A DNA stretch of 54,596 bases, from assembly GCA_938036925.1 (NCBI GenBank), contig CALHVU010000005.1:1-54596 (forward strand), written 5' to 3'. This DNA is from an uncultured Atopobium sp. (GTDB lineage Bacteria; Actinomycetota; Coriobacteriia; Coriobacteriales; Atopobiaceae). Shown piece after piece: positions 34,072-42,764 of the stretch (its first letter is position 1; each line of letters starts with the position of its first letter). The notes under the pieces were generated by a model. That model saw nothing but the letters and a program-made list of their open reading frames with translations, made no database searches and was not told where the DNA came from. A program made the position numbers and the translations under genes.

Positions 34072-37000
34072 TTACTCCTCAGGCTGCTCCTTCTTCTCTG
34101 CAGCGTAAAGCTCGGAGAGGCGGACAAGGTGATCGTAGCGAGCCATTGCGGCTTCCTCGTTCTCCTTGAAGAGCTTCTCTGCGTGCTCTGGGAACTCGCG
34201 GGTGAGTCGGCTGTAACGAGCCTCGTTCATCAGGAACTCCTGGTAGCCACCCTTAGGTGCCTTGGAGTCAAGCGTGAACTTCTTACCTGCTGGTGCAGAT
34301 GGGTTGAAGCGATAGAGGTTCCAGTAGCCAGTCTCGACTGCCTTCTTCATCTCCTCCTGTGCGTGAGCCATGCCACCCTTGATGGAGTGCATCTCACATG
34401 GGGAGTAACCGATGATGAGGGATGGTCCTGGATAAGCCTCTGCCTCAGCAATTGCCTTGAGAGTCTGCTGGAGGTTTGCGCCCATGGAAACCTGAGCAAC
34501 ATAGACGTAACCATAGGTCATTGCAATCTCAGCAAGGTTCTTCTGCTTGATGTCCTTACCAGCTGCTGCGAACTGTGCAACCTGGCCAAGACGGGAAGCC
34601 TTAGAAGACTGACCACCAGTGTTGGAGTAAACCTCAGTATCGAAGACAAAGACGTTGATATCCTCACCAGAAGCAAGAACGTGGTCAAGGCCACCGAAGC
34701 CGATGTCGTATGCCCAACCGTCGCCACCGAAGATCCAGAAGGACTTCTTGGTGAGGAAGCTCTTGTTAGCAAGGATTTCCTTAGCTGCTGCAAGATCAGA
34801 CTTCTCAAGCTCAACTACAAAAGTCTTAGAAGCTTCCTTGGAGAGAGCTGCGTCGTTGACGGAATCAATCCATGCCTTAGCAGCATCCTTGAGGTCCTGA
34901 GATGCGCCATCCTCGTCGACAAGCTGCTGAGCAAGCTCCAGAAGACGCTTCTGCTGTGCCTGGTGACCAAGCATCAGACCCATACCGTGCTCTGCGTTGT
35001 CCTCGAAGAGGGAGTTGTTCCATGCTGGACCGTGACCATTTGCATCGGTAGTAAATGGTGAGCAGGAAGCTGGGTTACCCCAAATTGAGGAGCAACCAGT
35101 TGCGTTGGAGATGAACATACGATCGCCAAAGAGCTGAGTGACCAGGCGGCCGTAGCTGGTCTCAGCGCAGCCTGCGCAGGAACCGGAGAACTCAAGAAGA
35201 GGCTTCTTGAACTGAGATGCCTTGACGTTGTTAGCGACAAGCTCGGTCTTCTCGGAGACGTGGTTGACTGCGTAGTCAAAGATCTCCTGCTTGGACTCCT
35301 GCTCCTCGATTGGCTTCATGGTCAGAGCATCTGCAGGGCAGATGTAGACGCAGTTGGAGCAACCGGTGCAGTCGAGCTGAGAAATAGCAATCTCAAACTT
35401 GTAGCCCTTAGCCTTAGGACCAACGGCATCCTTGAACTGAGACTGTGCTGGTGCAGCAGCAACCTCTTCGTCGGTAAGGACGAATGGACGGATGACTGCG
35501 TGTGGGCAGACATAAGCGCACTGGTTACACTGGATGCACTTCTCGACGTTCCACTCAGGAACAACAACAGCAATGCCACGCTTCTCATAAGCAGCAGCAC
35601 CAAGCTCGAACTGTCCATCAACGTGGTTCTTAAATGCGGAAACAGGCAGTGCGTCACCCTCCATACGAGAGACTGGAGTCATGATGTCGCGAACCTGCTT
35701 GAGCAGAGCCTCGCGGCCCTCAAGGGTGATTGTGCTTGCAGCATCCTCTGCAGTAGCCCAATCAGCAGGAATCTCAATCTTAGTAAATGCAGTAGCACCA
35801 GCGTCGATTGCCTTGTGGTTCATATCGACGATGTTCTGGCCCTTCTTCAGGTAAGAATGAGTTGCAGCATCCTTCATGTACTGAAGTGCATCTGCCTCTG
35901 GGAGAACCTTTGCAAGAGCAAAGAATGCCGACTGAAGAATGGTGTTGGTGCGCTTGCCCATACCAATTTCCTTGGCAAGGTCAATTGCATTGATCAGATA
36001 AACGTTGATGTTGTTCTTAGCAATGTAGCGCTTTGCCTCTGCTGGCAGGTGGTGTGCAAACTCCTCTGCATCCCACTGGCAGTTGACCAGGAAGGTACCG
36101 CCAGGCTTGACGTCGCGGACCATCTTGTAGCCCTTGATGATGTATGCAGGAACGTGGCATGCAACAAAGTCTGCCTTAGTGACATAGTAAGGAGAACGGA
36201 TCTTGTGATCACCGAAACGCAGGTGGCTGATGGTGATACCGCCGGTCTTCTTGGAGTCATACTGGAAGTATGCCTGAACATATTTATCGGTGTGGTCACC
36301 AATAATCTTAATGGAGTTCTTGTTAGCACCAACGGTACCGTCGCCGCCGATACCCCAGAACTTGCACTCAATGGTGCCCTCAGCTGCAGTGTTAGGTGCC
36401 TCAGAATCCTCTGGGAGAGACAGGTTAGTAACGTCATCGACAATACCAACGGTGAACTCACGCTGAGGAGCATCCTTCTTGAGCTCCTCAAAGATTGCAA
36501 ATGCAGATGATGGTGGGGTGTCCTTAGAACCAAGGCCGTAACGACCGCCAACAACCTTAATGCCTGTACGACCAGCCTCATAGAGGGAAGAAACAACGTC
36601 TTCGTAGAGAGGCTCACCAACGGAACCTGGCTCCTTGGTGCGGTCGAGAACAGCAATCTTCTTGACGGACTCAGGAAGAACGTCAACAAAGTGCTTTACA
36701 GAGAATGGACGATAGAGGCGAACCTTAACCAGACCGACCTTCTCGCCATGAGCGTTCAGGTAATCGATAACCTCTTCGAGGGTATCGCAGAAGGAACCCA
36801 TGCAGATAACAACGCGGTCAGCGTCTTCTGCACCGTAGTAGTTGAACAGACCGTAGTCAGTACCAAGCTTAGCGTTGATCTGGTTCATGTAGTCTTCAAC
36901 AACTGCTGGCAGCTGGTTATAAACCTCGTTGCATGCCTCACGATGCTGGAAGAAGATATCGCCGTTCTCATGGGAACCACGGCTTGATGGGTGCTCTGGG

Positions 37001-37626
37001 TTCAGTGCATGATCGCGGAATGCCTGGACAGCGTCCATATCACACATCTCAGCCAGGTCAGCATAATCCCAAACAGCAACCTTCTGAATCTCGTGAGAAG
37101 TACGGAAGCCGTCGAAGAAGTTAACAAATGGAACCTTGCCCTTGATTGCTGCAAGGTGAGCAACAGGAGCCAGATCCATAACCTCCTGGACGTTGCCTTC
37201 TGCGAGAAGTGCAAAGCCAGTCTGGCGAGCGGACATAACGTCAGAGTGATCGCCAAAGATGTTCAGTGCATGGGTTGCAACGGTACGTGCGCTGACGTGG
37301 AAAACACCAGGAAGCTGCTCGCCGGCAATCTTGTACATGTTTGGAAGCATGAGCAAGAGGCCCTGAGAAGCGGTGTAAGTAGTGGTCAGAGCGCCTGAAC
37401 CAAGAGAACCGTGAACAGCACCAGCTGCGCCAGCCTCGGACTGCATCTCGACAACCTTGACGGTTGTACCAAAGATGTTCTTTACACCCTGGGCTGACCA
37501 CTGGTCAACATAGTCTGCCATTGGACTTGATGGGGTAATTGGGTAAATGCCCGCTACCTCGGTAAACGCATACGACACGTAAGCCGCGGCGTTGTTACCG
37601 TCCATGGACTTAAACTTTCTTGCCAT
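34072..37626 (-). CDS. nifJ: Pyruvate:ferredoxin (flavodoxin) oxidoreductase
   Basis: Oxidatively decarboxylates pyruvate to acetyl-CoA and CO2, passing electrons to ferredoxin or flavodoxin; a central enzyme of anaerobes. 1184 residues as one fused chain, the homodimeric type. Domains in order: pyruvate-binding N terminus (GIYPITPSSPMADYV), domain with GGRYGLGSKDTPPSS, gamma region (FWGIGGDGTVGANKNSI), two 4Fe-4S clusters (CIQCNQCAYVCPHAV and CTGCSNCVYICPADAL), a third-cluster Cys pair (SGSCAGCAETSYG, later NATGCSSIWG) and the TPP-binding region (GGDGWAYDIGFGG, TEVYSNTGGQSSKASRLG). Start chosen at ATG 37626 with AGGAGAGG just upstream. Monocistronic, with a hairpin and an operator-like array upstream. 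Confidence 0.97.
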   Translation of the reverse strand: MARKFKSMDGNNAAAYVSYAFTEVAGIYPITPSSPMADYVDQWSAQGVKNIFGTTVKVVEMQSEAGAAGAVHGSLGSGALTTTYTASQGLLLMLPNMYKIAGEQLPGVFHVSARTVATHALNIFGDHSDVMSARQTGFALLAEGNVQEVMDLAPVAHLAAIKGKVPFVNFFDGFRTSHEIQKVAVWDYADLAEMCDMDAVQAFRDHALNPEHPSSRGSHENGDIFFQHREACNEVYNQLPAVVEDYMNQINAKLGTDYGLFNYYGAEDADRVVICMGSFCDTLEEVIDYLNAHGEKVGLVKVRLYRPFSVKHFVDVLPESVKKIAVLDRTKEPGSVGEPLYEDVVSSLYEAGRTGIKVVGGRYGLGSKDTPPSSAFAIFEELKKDAPQREFTVGIVDDVTNLSLPEDSEAPNTAAEGTIECKFWGIGGDGTVGANKNSIKIIGDHTDKYVQAYFQYDSKKTGGITISHLRFGDHKIRSPYYVTKADFVACHVPAYIIKGYKMVRDVKPGGTFLVNCQWDAEEFAHHLPAEAKRYIAKNNINVYLINAIDLAKEIGMGKRTNTILQSAFFALAKVLPEADALQYMKDAATHSYLKKGQNIVDMNHKAIDAGATAFTKIEIPADWATAEDAASTITLEGREALLKQVRDIMTPVSRMEGDALPVSAFKNHVDGQFELGAAAYEKRGIAVVVPEWNVEKCIQCNQCAYVCPHAVIRPFVLTDEEVAAAPAQSQFKDAVGPKAKGYKFEIAISQLDCTGCSNCVYICPADALTMKPIEEQESKQEIFDYAVNHVSEKTELVANNVKASQFKKPLLEFSGSCAGCAETSYGRLVTQLFGDRMFISNATGCSSIWGNPASCSPFTTDANGHGPAWNNSLFEDNAEHGMGLMLGHQAQQKRLLELAQQLVDEDGASQDLKDAAKAWIDSVNDAALSKEASKTFVVELEKSDLAAAKEILANKSFLTKKSFWIFGGDGWAYDIGFGGLDHVLASGEDINVFVFDTEVYSNTGGQSSKASRLGQVAQFAAAGKDIKQKNLAEIAMTYGYVYVAQVSMGANLQQTLKAIAEAEAYPGPSLIIGYSPCEMHSIKGGMAHAQEEMKKAVETGYWNLYRFNPSAPAGKKFTLDSKAPKGGYQEFLMNEARYSRLTREFPEHAEKLFKENEEAAMARYDHLVRLSELYAAEKKEQPEE

Positions 37627-37644
37627 TTCCTCTCCTTGCCTAAT

Positions 37645-37660
37645 CTGTGATTTCTCACAG
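37645..37660 (-). promoter_or_regulatory. GAAA-loop hairpin in the nifJ leader
   Basis: On the minus strand CTGTGA-GAAA-TCACAG forms a 6-bp stem with a GNRA tetraloop, ending about 18 nt before the nifJ ATG and just upstream of its ribosome-binding site. It could protect the 5' end of the mRNA or affect initiation. Confidence 0.45.
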
Positions 37661-37805
37661 TATGCGTCTGTGCGATCCAAAATAAAGCTGTAGACCCTGG
37701 GTGACTACGGAAACATGTTTCATAGTTCGGCCGGCAGCGGTCGCATAATGCTTTTATTATTGCGCAAAAAAACAATGAAACAAATCAGAAATACAAGCTG
37801 ACAAA

Positions 37806-37835
37806 TACCTATTTTCAGGTAGGAATTTCTACCTG
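37806..37835. promoter_or_regulatory. Alternating AGGTA/TACCT half-sites upstream of nifJ
   Basis: TACCT (37806-37810), AGGTAG (37817-37822) and CTACCT (37829-37834) alternate with 6-nt spacers, so each neighbouring pair is an inverted repeat and the outer one, CAGGTAG-N6-CTACCTG, is 7 bp per arm. The half-sites are 11-12 bp apart, about a helical turn. They lie roughly 180-210 bp upstream of nifJ in a gap of 395 bp that holds no gene. The pattern looks like an operator for a dimeric repressor; which one is unknown. Confidence 0.5.
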
Positions 37836-37912
37836 CGGAATTACAAAATAAACATAACACTAAAGTGCAAGTTTTTTGTAAATCGACAAAATATTCAAGT
37901 ACACAAGCAGCC

Positions 37913-37935
37913 ATCTGTCTGAAAAACAGACAGAT
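37913..37935 (+). other. Terminator-like hairpin in the gap between nifJ and the next gene
   Basis: ATCTGTCTG-AAAAA-CAGACAGAT is a perfect 9-bp stem followed by TTTTAC on the plus strand. No rightward gene lies just upstream. A looser second stem is at about 37954-37983 (GTGCGACAAC with GTTGCGCAC), closer to the end of the leftward gene at 38022. One of them probably ends that gene's transcript. Confidence 0.45.
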
Positions 37936-38021
37936 TTTTACGTAGGCGCTCAACGTGCGACAACTTTATCGTGTGTTGCGCACCCTTTGCTGGACGAGCC
38001 TTAAATTTTGTACTTCTCTGA

Positions 38022-38684
38022 TTACTTAGCAGCTTTGATTTCACAAAGTTTCTTGTAACCAAATAAGAAACGCTCTCCTACCTTGCCTTGAGCATCAGAA
38101 GCACATACGATTCCATGTTCATCTGAAGTAAGGAAAGCTTCATCAAATTCGGCGGTTCCATCAAATACCTGGGCAATAACGTCTGGATTAAACTCTGTTG
38201 GCTCATGAAGAGTCTGTGCCAGGTCTAACACTAAACTTGTAACTCCAGATCGAACACTTTCTTCCGAGACACCCGCAATAAGCTTTCCGTCTTTTACCAG
38301 CCAAAGCACCTCTGGTGCACAATGAGTTTGCTGCTCTTCTCGCTGTGAAATTCTTGCACGTCCCGCAAGAGACAGAACAGAACGCTCTTCCAAAGACTGG
38401 TAAGGTCCAACAGTCATAGCAGCCTGTCCATTGCTCTCAAGCAAAATCATAAGAACGCCATCTGGAAACTCTTGTGACCCTTCTTTAAGCGTTCCCTCAA
38501 TATGCTGCTTAGCCCAAGCAATCAAGTGCGGAGAAACCTCTTTTTGCGCAACAACTCGCTTGCTCAGCGCACGTAAGTGCCTGTTATCAAGAGGGAGGAC
38601 ACCTCCAGATAATCTCCAACGACAAACAAGTTCTGGATTATCAAGCTCAAACTTCTGAGCTGCTTCTAACTCTTCCTGGTCCAC
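38022..38684 (-). CDS. Hypothetical protein, distantly like class IV aminotransferases
   Basis: About 220 residues from the GTG at 38684, which has GGGGGAGG 5 nt upstream (a TTG 15 nt earlier is open). The C-terminal half follows the pattern of the class IV aminotransferase/aminodeoxychorismate lyase fold: a 'dGkL' turn (VKDGKLIAGVSEESVRSGVT), then DEAFLTSDEHGIV, where true family members have an adEvFltsT block. The N-terminal half has GVLMILLESNGQAAM. I cannot find a convincing PLP lysine, and the substrate-side glycines are weak. It lies 52 nt downstream of purH. The assignment is tentative. Confidence 0.6.
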   Translation of the reverse strand: MDQEELEAAQKFELDNPELVCRWRLSGGVLPLDNRHLRALSKRVVAQKEVSPHLIAWAKQHIEGTLKEGSQEFPDGVLMILLESNGQAAMTVGPYQSLEERSVLSLAGRARISQREEQQTHCAPEVLWLVKDGKLIAGVSEESVRSGVTSLVLDLAQTLHEPTEFNPDVIAQVFDGTAEFDEAFLTSDEHGIVCASDAQGKVGERFLFGYKKLCEIKAAK

Positions 38685-38736
38685 AGTGTCCTCCCCCAAC
38701 TTTTTTAAAATGAACTGCTAGTCCCGAATTAGCAGA

Positions 38737-40326
38737 TTAGTGCCTAAAGTGACGCTTACCTGTAAACACCATTGCAATGCCGTATTCATCGCAAGCAGCA
38801 ATAGATTCATCATCTCTGACAGATCCGCCAGGCTGAATGATAGCCGTTACGCCATGAGCTGCTAGTGTGTCAACGTTATCTCGGAATGGGAAGAAGGCAT
38901 CAGATGCTGCCACAAGATTCTTTGAATCAATTCCCATGCGCTCACAAGCTGCCTCTGCACGCCCACACGCGAGAAGAGCGGCGTCAACACGATTAGGCTG
39001 ACCTGGTCCCATGCCAATTCCAGCCTGATCTTTTGCAACCAAAATGGCGTTTGACTTAACGGTCTTGCAAACTTTCCAAGCAAATACCAAATCATTCAGC
39101 TCTTCTGGAGTTGGTTGACGCTTAGTAACAACCTCAAAGCTATCTGCAGTTTCGTCTGCGTGGTCAAGGTCTTGTACTAAAAGACCTCCGTCAACAGTTC
39201 TCATCTCAAGCTCGCGGCTTCTATCGATTCCGCCCGTAGCTAAGACGCGGAGATTTGTTCTCTTTGACAGGCGCTCAAGAGCCTCTTCTGTAAAGCTTGG
39301 TGCAATAAGAACCTCAACAAACTGCTTATTGATGTCTGCAAAGTGCTCAACAAACTCCAGAGGAACCTCTCTATTAACTGCAATAATTCCACCAAACGCA
39401 GAGACTGGATCGCAAGCAAATGCTCGATCGTATGCCTCAACAACATTTTCCGCCGTAGCAGATCCACAAGGATTCTGGTGCTTCAAAATAATGACTGATG
39501 GATCATCAAACTCACGAACAGCAGCCCAAGCTGCATCAGTATCAAGCAAATTGTTGTAAGACAAGGGCTTACCCTGAAGTTGCTGAGCGTTTGCCAGAGA
39601 GTGTGCAGGAGCTCCAGGCATCTTATAAAACGCTGCGGACTGCTGAGGATTCTCTCCGTAACGAAGATCTTGTTCTTTTATTGCCTTTACCAGCAAAGTC
39701 TCTGGGAATTTACTCTGCTTTGATTCAACTACACCAGAAAGGTATGCAGCAATAGCGCCATCGTATGCAGCTGTTGTCTTAAATACCTTCAAAGCAAATT
39801 GCTGGCGAGAAGCCCTTGTAGTTGCACCGTCATTGGAACGCATCTCATCAAGAACACGACCATAATCTGCTGGATCAACAACAACCGTAACAAAGTCATT
39901 ATTCTTTGCAGCAGAGCGGAGCATTGAAGGTCCGCCAATATCGATGTGCTCAATTGCATTTTCTAGTGTCACTGATGGATCAGCTACAGTCTTCTCAAAC
40001 TCGTAAAGGTTAACGCAGACCAGGTCAATCATGCCGATACCATTGTTCTCTGCGTCTGCAACATGACCGTGATTATCTCTGCGACATAAGAGACCACCAT
40101 GGACGCGAGGATGCAATGTTTTAACGCGGCCGTCCATCATCTCTGGAAATCCGGTATAGGACTCAATGGGGATTACAGGAACGCCAGCCTCTTCAAGGAT
40201 TTTTGCAGTTCCACCTGTTGAAATTACCTCTACACCAAACTCTTTAGTAAGAGCCTGTGCAAATTCAACAATACCCGTTTTGTCTGTTACCGAGATTAGC
40301 GCACGTTTGATAGGGGCCTCAGCCAT
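38737..40326 (-). CDS. purH: Bifunctional AICAR formyltransferase / IMP cyclohydrolase
   Basis: Catalyses the last two steps of IMP synthesis. 529 residues from the ATG at 40326, which has AAAGGAG 5 nt upstream. N-terminal cyclohydrolase domain: RALISVTDKTGIVEFAQAL, STGGTAKIL, HPRVHGGLLCRRD and GGPSMLRSAAKN. C-terminal transformylase domain: LRYGENPQQSAAFY, ILKHQNPCGSATA, FGGIIAVNREV and the C-terminal IQPGGSVRDDESI. Other pur genes are not nearby. It contains an exact copy of the repeated 13-mer TGGCGAGAAGCCC, coding for RASRQQ as in murA. Confidence 0.97.
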   Translation of the reverse strand: MAEAPIKRALISVTDKTGIVEFAQALTKEFGVEVISTGGTAKILEEAGVPVIPIESYTGFPEMMDGRVKTLHPRVHGGLLCRRDNHGHVADAENNGIGMIDLVCVNLYEFEKTVADPSVTLENAIEHIDIGGPSMLRSAAKNNDFVTVVVDPADYGRVLDEMRSNDGATTRASRQQFALKVFKTTAAYDGAIAAYLSGVVESKQSKFPETLLVKAIKEQDLRYGENPQQSAAFYKMPGAPAHSLANAQQLQGKPLSYNNLLDTDAAWAAVREFDDPSVIILKHQNPCGSATAENVVEAYDRAFACDPVSAFGGIIAVNREVPLEFVEHFADINKQFVEVLIAPSFTEEALERLSKRTNLRVLATGGIDRSRELEMRTVDGGLLVQDLDHADETADSFEVVTKRQPTPEELNDLVFAWKVCKTVKSNAILVAKDQAGIGMGPGQPNRVDAALLACGRAEAACERMGIDSKNLVAASDAFFPFRDNVDTLAAHGVTAIIQPGGSVRDDESIAACDEYGIAMVFTGKRHFRH

Positions 40327-40401
40327 TGCCGCTCCTTTGTGTTTGACACTTACTATCAGAAACACCTACAGCCTATCAGCTGCAAAACACTACGTACTAG
40401 A

Positions 40402-40430
40402 TGTAAACAAACTTGAAACTATTCTATAAT
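40402..40430 (+). promoter_or_regulatory. Promoter of the GNAT-gluQ unit
   Basis: A perfect -10 TATAAT (40425-40430) with TGTAAA (40402-40407) 17 bp upstream. Start of transcription would be near 40437, about 30 nt before the GNAT start codon. Confidence 0.6.
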
Positions 40431-40466
40431 CTTCCGCTGTAAAACGCATGAAAGGAACTATTTCAT

Positions 40467-41096
40467 ATGTCTGACGATACTCCAATCATAGTCCCCTTCG
40501 AAGATGCTGACTTACCAGAACTTATCTCAATCGTTGAACGCGTCTGGTACTTGGACGGCGATGAATCTAAAGAGACCAGTAGGTCTCTGGCTACCATTGA
40601 TATTTCGTACTACATTGGCGTTTCAACTCATCGCTTTGTTGCAAAAAGTGGAAATACAGTTCTCGGCTTTATTTTCTGCTCCAACGGAGAAGACCCAGAA
40701 GATAAGCAGAAATGGGTTGAGCTTGAAAATACCTCAACCATTACAGCTAAAAAGCTCTTAAGCCAGAAAGACTTTGAAGGCTATGAAGCCTTTGGTGTCG
40801 TCGAATCAAATCTGATTCGCAAATACTGGAATGAAGGAGTCAAAACTCCCAAGTGGGAAATTACTCTATTCTGCGTAAGCCCTGCTGCTCAAGGAAAAGG
40901 TGTCGGCGGTATGCTCTTCTCCTATATGCTCAATTTTTTGAAAGAACAGGGAGCTAAACACTATTTCCTTGCAACAGATGATGACTGCGACATTAGTTTC
41001 TACCAGCACAAGGGTCTTACCTGTAAAGATAAGGCTCCGATTAAAGCGGATGAACAAGACTTCGGCTTTGCCTATATCTATGCGGGAGATCTCTAA
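40467..41096 (+). CDS. GNAT-family N-acetyltransferase
   Basis: 209 residues. The acetyl-CoA binding motif is clear: ITLFCVSPAAQGKGVGGMLF (motif A, Q/RxxGxG/A present as QGKGVG), followed by LNFLKEQGAKHYFLATDDD and the SFYQHKG motif B. The N-terminal half (VPFEDADLPELISIVERVWY) fits a GNAT beta-alpha start. The acceptor cannot be told. It begins 10 nt after AAAGGA and ends 2 nt before gluQ, with which it is cotranscribed. Confidence 0.9.
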   Translation: MSDDTPIIVPFEDADLPELISIVERVWYLDGDESKETSRSLATIDISYYIGVSTHRFVAKSGNTVLGFIFCSNGEDPEDKQKWVELENTSTITAKKLLSQKDFEGYEAFGVVESNLIRKYWNEGVKTPKWEITLFCVSPAAQGKGVGGMLFSYMLNFLKEQGAKHYFLATDDDCDISFYQHKGLTCKDKAPIKADEQDFGFAYIYAGDL

Positions 41097-41098
41097 GA

Positions 41099-42034
41099 AT
41101 GAGTTCCTGCGTTGGAAGATTTGCGCCCACACCTTCTGGAAGAATGCATCTAGGTAACGTTTTCTCAGCTCTTATGGCTTGGGCCAGCGTTCGTTCCCAA
41201 AATGGCAGTCTTATTCTTCGTGTCGAAGACTTGGATATCCGTGCTCATAATCCTCAATACACCTCCCTCCTCCTTGATGATTTACAGTGGCTGGGACTAA
41301 CTTGGGACAAAAGTCCGTATTACCAAAGCAAGCGCACAGAGCTCTACCAAGAAGCTCTTTCAGATTTGAGGCAGCAGGGACTCTTGTATCCCTGCTTTTG
41401 CTCCCGAGCAGACTTACACGCTGCACAAGCTCCTCATGCAAGTGATGGCACGTATGTCTATGCCAGAACTTGCCGCAACCTGAGCAAATCTGAGCGTGAA
41501 GAGCTTGCTAAACATAAAATTCCAGCAACTCGCATACGAGTTCCTAATAAGACCTACGCGTTTGAAGACAAAGTCTATGGTCAAACATCTCAAAATCTTT
41601 TTAAATTATGTGGAGACTTTATTGTCCAGCGTGCAGACGAAATCTTTGCCTATCAGCTTGCCGTAGTAGTTGACGATGCTGACATGGGCGTAACTGAAGT
41701 AGTTAGAGGATCAGATCTTCTTTCCTCAACTCCTAGGCAGCTTTATTTGCAAGACGTGCTTGGTCTTTCTCATCCCACGTACGCACACCTCCCCTTACTT
41801 GTTGCGCCTGATGGTAGGCGGCTTTCAAAACGCAATCATGATCTAGACCTTGGCGTCCTTAGATCCCAGGGAAAAACACCTGAAGAGATTCTTGGCTTTC
41901 TTGCTTATTGCGTAGGCCTCACGGAAGAGAACGAACCTCTTTCCGCAGTACAAATTGCAAATCGTTTTTCTTGGGAGACACTTCGCGCTCACCGAGAAAA
42001 CGTGGTTGTTGAGCATTTTTCACATGTTTTGTAA
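41099..42034 (+). CDS. gluQ: Glutamyl-Q tRNA(Asp) synthetase
   Basis: 311 residues; a truncated glutamyl-tRNA synthetase without an anticodon-binding domain. It loads glutamate onto the queuosine base of tRNA(Asp). Seen: FAPTPSGRMHLGN (the HIGH equivalent), a zinc site YPCFCSRADL, Y..C in YARTCRNL, LAVVVDDADMGVTEVVRG and the KMSKS equivalent RRLSKRNHD. It lacks the C-terminal half of GltX, which separates it from that enzyme. Queuosine use fits with queT in this window. It starts 2 nt after the GNAT gene. Confidence 0.94.
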   Translation: MSSCVGRFAPTPSGRMHLGNVFSALMAWASVRSQNGSLILRVEDLDIRAHNPQYTSLLLDDLQWLGLTWDKSPYYQSKRTELYQEALSDLRQQGLLYPCFCSRADLHAAQAPHASDGTYVYARTCRNLSKSEREELAKHKIPATRIRVPNKTYAFEDKVYGQTSQNLFKLCGDFIVQRADEIFAYQLAVVVDDADMGVTEVVRGSDLLSSTPRQLYLQDVLGLSHPTYAHLPLLVAPDGRRLSKRNHDLDLGVLRSQGKTPEEILGFLAYCVGLTEENEPLSAVQIANRFSWETLRAHRENVVVEHFSHVL

Positions 42035-42043
42035 AATGTCTTA

Positions 42044-42072
42044 TTGTGAGTGACGCCAGTTCGGGGTATCAT
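42044..42072 (+). promoter_or_regulatory. Promoter of tRNA-Ser
   Basis: TTGTGA (42044-42049) and TATCAT (42067-42072) are 17 bp apart. The tRNA begins 18 nt past the -10, so the leader is about 10 nt. Confidence 0.6.
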
Positions 42073-42089
42073 TCTCAAGCACCCATTTT

Positions 42090-42180
42090 GGAGAGCTGAC
42101 CGAGAGGCCGAAGGTGCTCGCCTGCTAAGCGAGTATGGGCCCCAAGCCCATCTGGGGTTCGAATCCCCAGCTCTCCGCCA
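42090..42180 (+). tRNA. tRNA-Ser (GCT)
   Basis: 91 nt including an encoded CCA. Acceptor GGAGAGC pairs with GCTCTCC; the anticodon stem CTCGC-CTGCTAA-GCGAG shows GCT; a long variable arm (TATGGGCCCCAAGCCCA) and the TTCGAAT T-loop are present. Reads AGC/AGU. Confidence 0.97.
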
Positions 42181-42189
42181 GAATTTTCC

Positions 42190-42219
42190 GCTCGTTGCAC
42201 CTCTGCAACGAGCTTTTTT
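42190..42219 (+). terminator. Terminator of tRNA-Ser
   Basis: GCTCGTTGCA-CCTC-TGCAACGAGC followed by TTTTTTCTT; a perfect 10-bp stem. Confidence 0.92.
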
Positions 42220-42292
42220 CTTACCAAGAAGAACTTTTTCTAAGATTAGTCTTGCATTTTTAACGGGAAAATGGCATTCTATCTACTTGCAC

Positions 42293-42369
42293 GCGGCGTT
42301 ACCTCAGCTGGATAGAGGACCTGACTACGAATCAGGGCGTCATAGGTTCGAATCCTATACGCCGCACCA
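42293..42369 (+). tRNA. tRNA-Arg (ACG)
   Basis: 77 nt including an encoded CCA. Acceptor GCGGCGT pairs with ACGCCGC; anticodon arm CCTGA-CTACGAA-TCAGG shows ACG, whose first base is deaminated to inosine by TadA in bacteria to read CGU/CGC/CGA. D- and T-loops are normal. Confidence 0.97.
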
Positions 42370-42378
42370 CTTGAACTT

Positions 42379-42404
42379 AAGAGCTCCTTCGGGAGCTCTT
42401 TTTT
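42379..42404 (+). terminator. Terminator of tRNA-Arg
   Basis: AAGAGCTCC-TTCG-GGAGCTCTT with a stable UUCG tetraloop, then TTTTATTATC. Confidence 0.92.
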
Positions 42405-42405
42405 A

Positions 42406-42726
42406 TTATCTACCTGGTCTTAAGGCTACTTCACCAGCAGAGTTAGCATATAAATAACGGTAGGAAATGCCAGCTTCATCAAGCTCATCCATTACCTCAG
42501 CCATACATGTTTCTGCCATGATGACCTCAAGATATTCTTGTGGACTTAGATCTTTTAAACCCACCCTACCATGGTCTGAAATCCATTCTCTTAAAGCTGC
42601 AAGTTGCTCTGGTGCTATATGGATTTCTGAATAAAACTCCTTGTGACCAAATCCAATTTCTGCTGCACTACCCTGCACAAACTGCCGTACTACGATATCT
42701 TTCTGTACCTCTACCAAACCTTTCAT
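42406..42726 (-). CDS. Small hypothetical protein, possibly under a palindromic operator
   Basis: 106 residues, no membrane segment; I do not recognise it. It begins MKGLVEVQKDIVVRQFVQGS, has a predicted helix LAALREWISDHGRV and a C-terminal helix-strand (MAEVMDELDEAGISYRYLYAN). The ribosome-binding site AGAGGT is 4 nt upstream. Directly upstream are a TATACT box and a perfect 30-bp palindrome, so the gene is probably tightly regulated, maybe by itself. Size and composition are compatible with an antitoxin or a small regulator, but there is no partner gene and no clear helix-turn-helix. Confidence 0.75.
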   Translation of the reverse strand: MKGLVEVQKDIVVRQFVQGSAAEIGFGHKEFYSEIHIAPEQLAALREWISDHGRVGLKDLSPQEYLEVIMAETCMAEVMDELDEAGISYRYLYANSAGEVALRPGR

Positions 42727-42756
42727 AGCTACCTCTTTCTTCTCTTGCTATCCACA

Positions 42757-42762
42757 AGTATA
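42757..42762 (-). promoter_or_regulatory. -10 box of the 106-residue hypothetical gene
   Basis: TATACT on the minus strand, 31 nt upstream of the ATG. The position where the -35 would lie (AGAACA, 18-bp spacing) falls inside the palindrome at 42765-42794. Confidence 0.5.
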
Positions 42763-42764
42763 GC

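Noticed and set aside
34129..36510. Long plus-strand open frames of 310 and 416 codons opposite nifJ
   Set aside because: They are antisense shadows of nifJ; their sequences are Leu/Cys/Val-rich without any domain, while the nifJ frame has all the expected motifs.
37913..37935. A rightward gene ended by the ATCTGTCTG hairpin
   Set aside because: No rightward reading frame precedes it; nifJ occupies the opposite strand.
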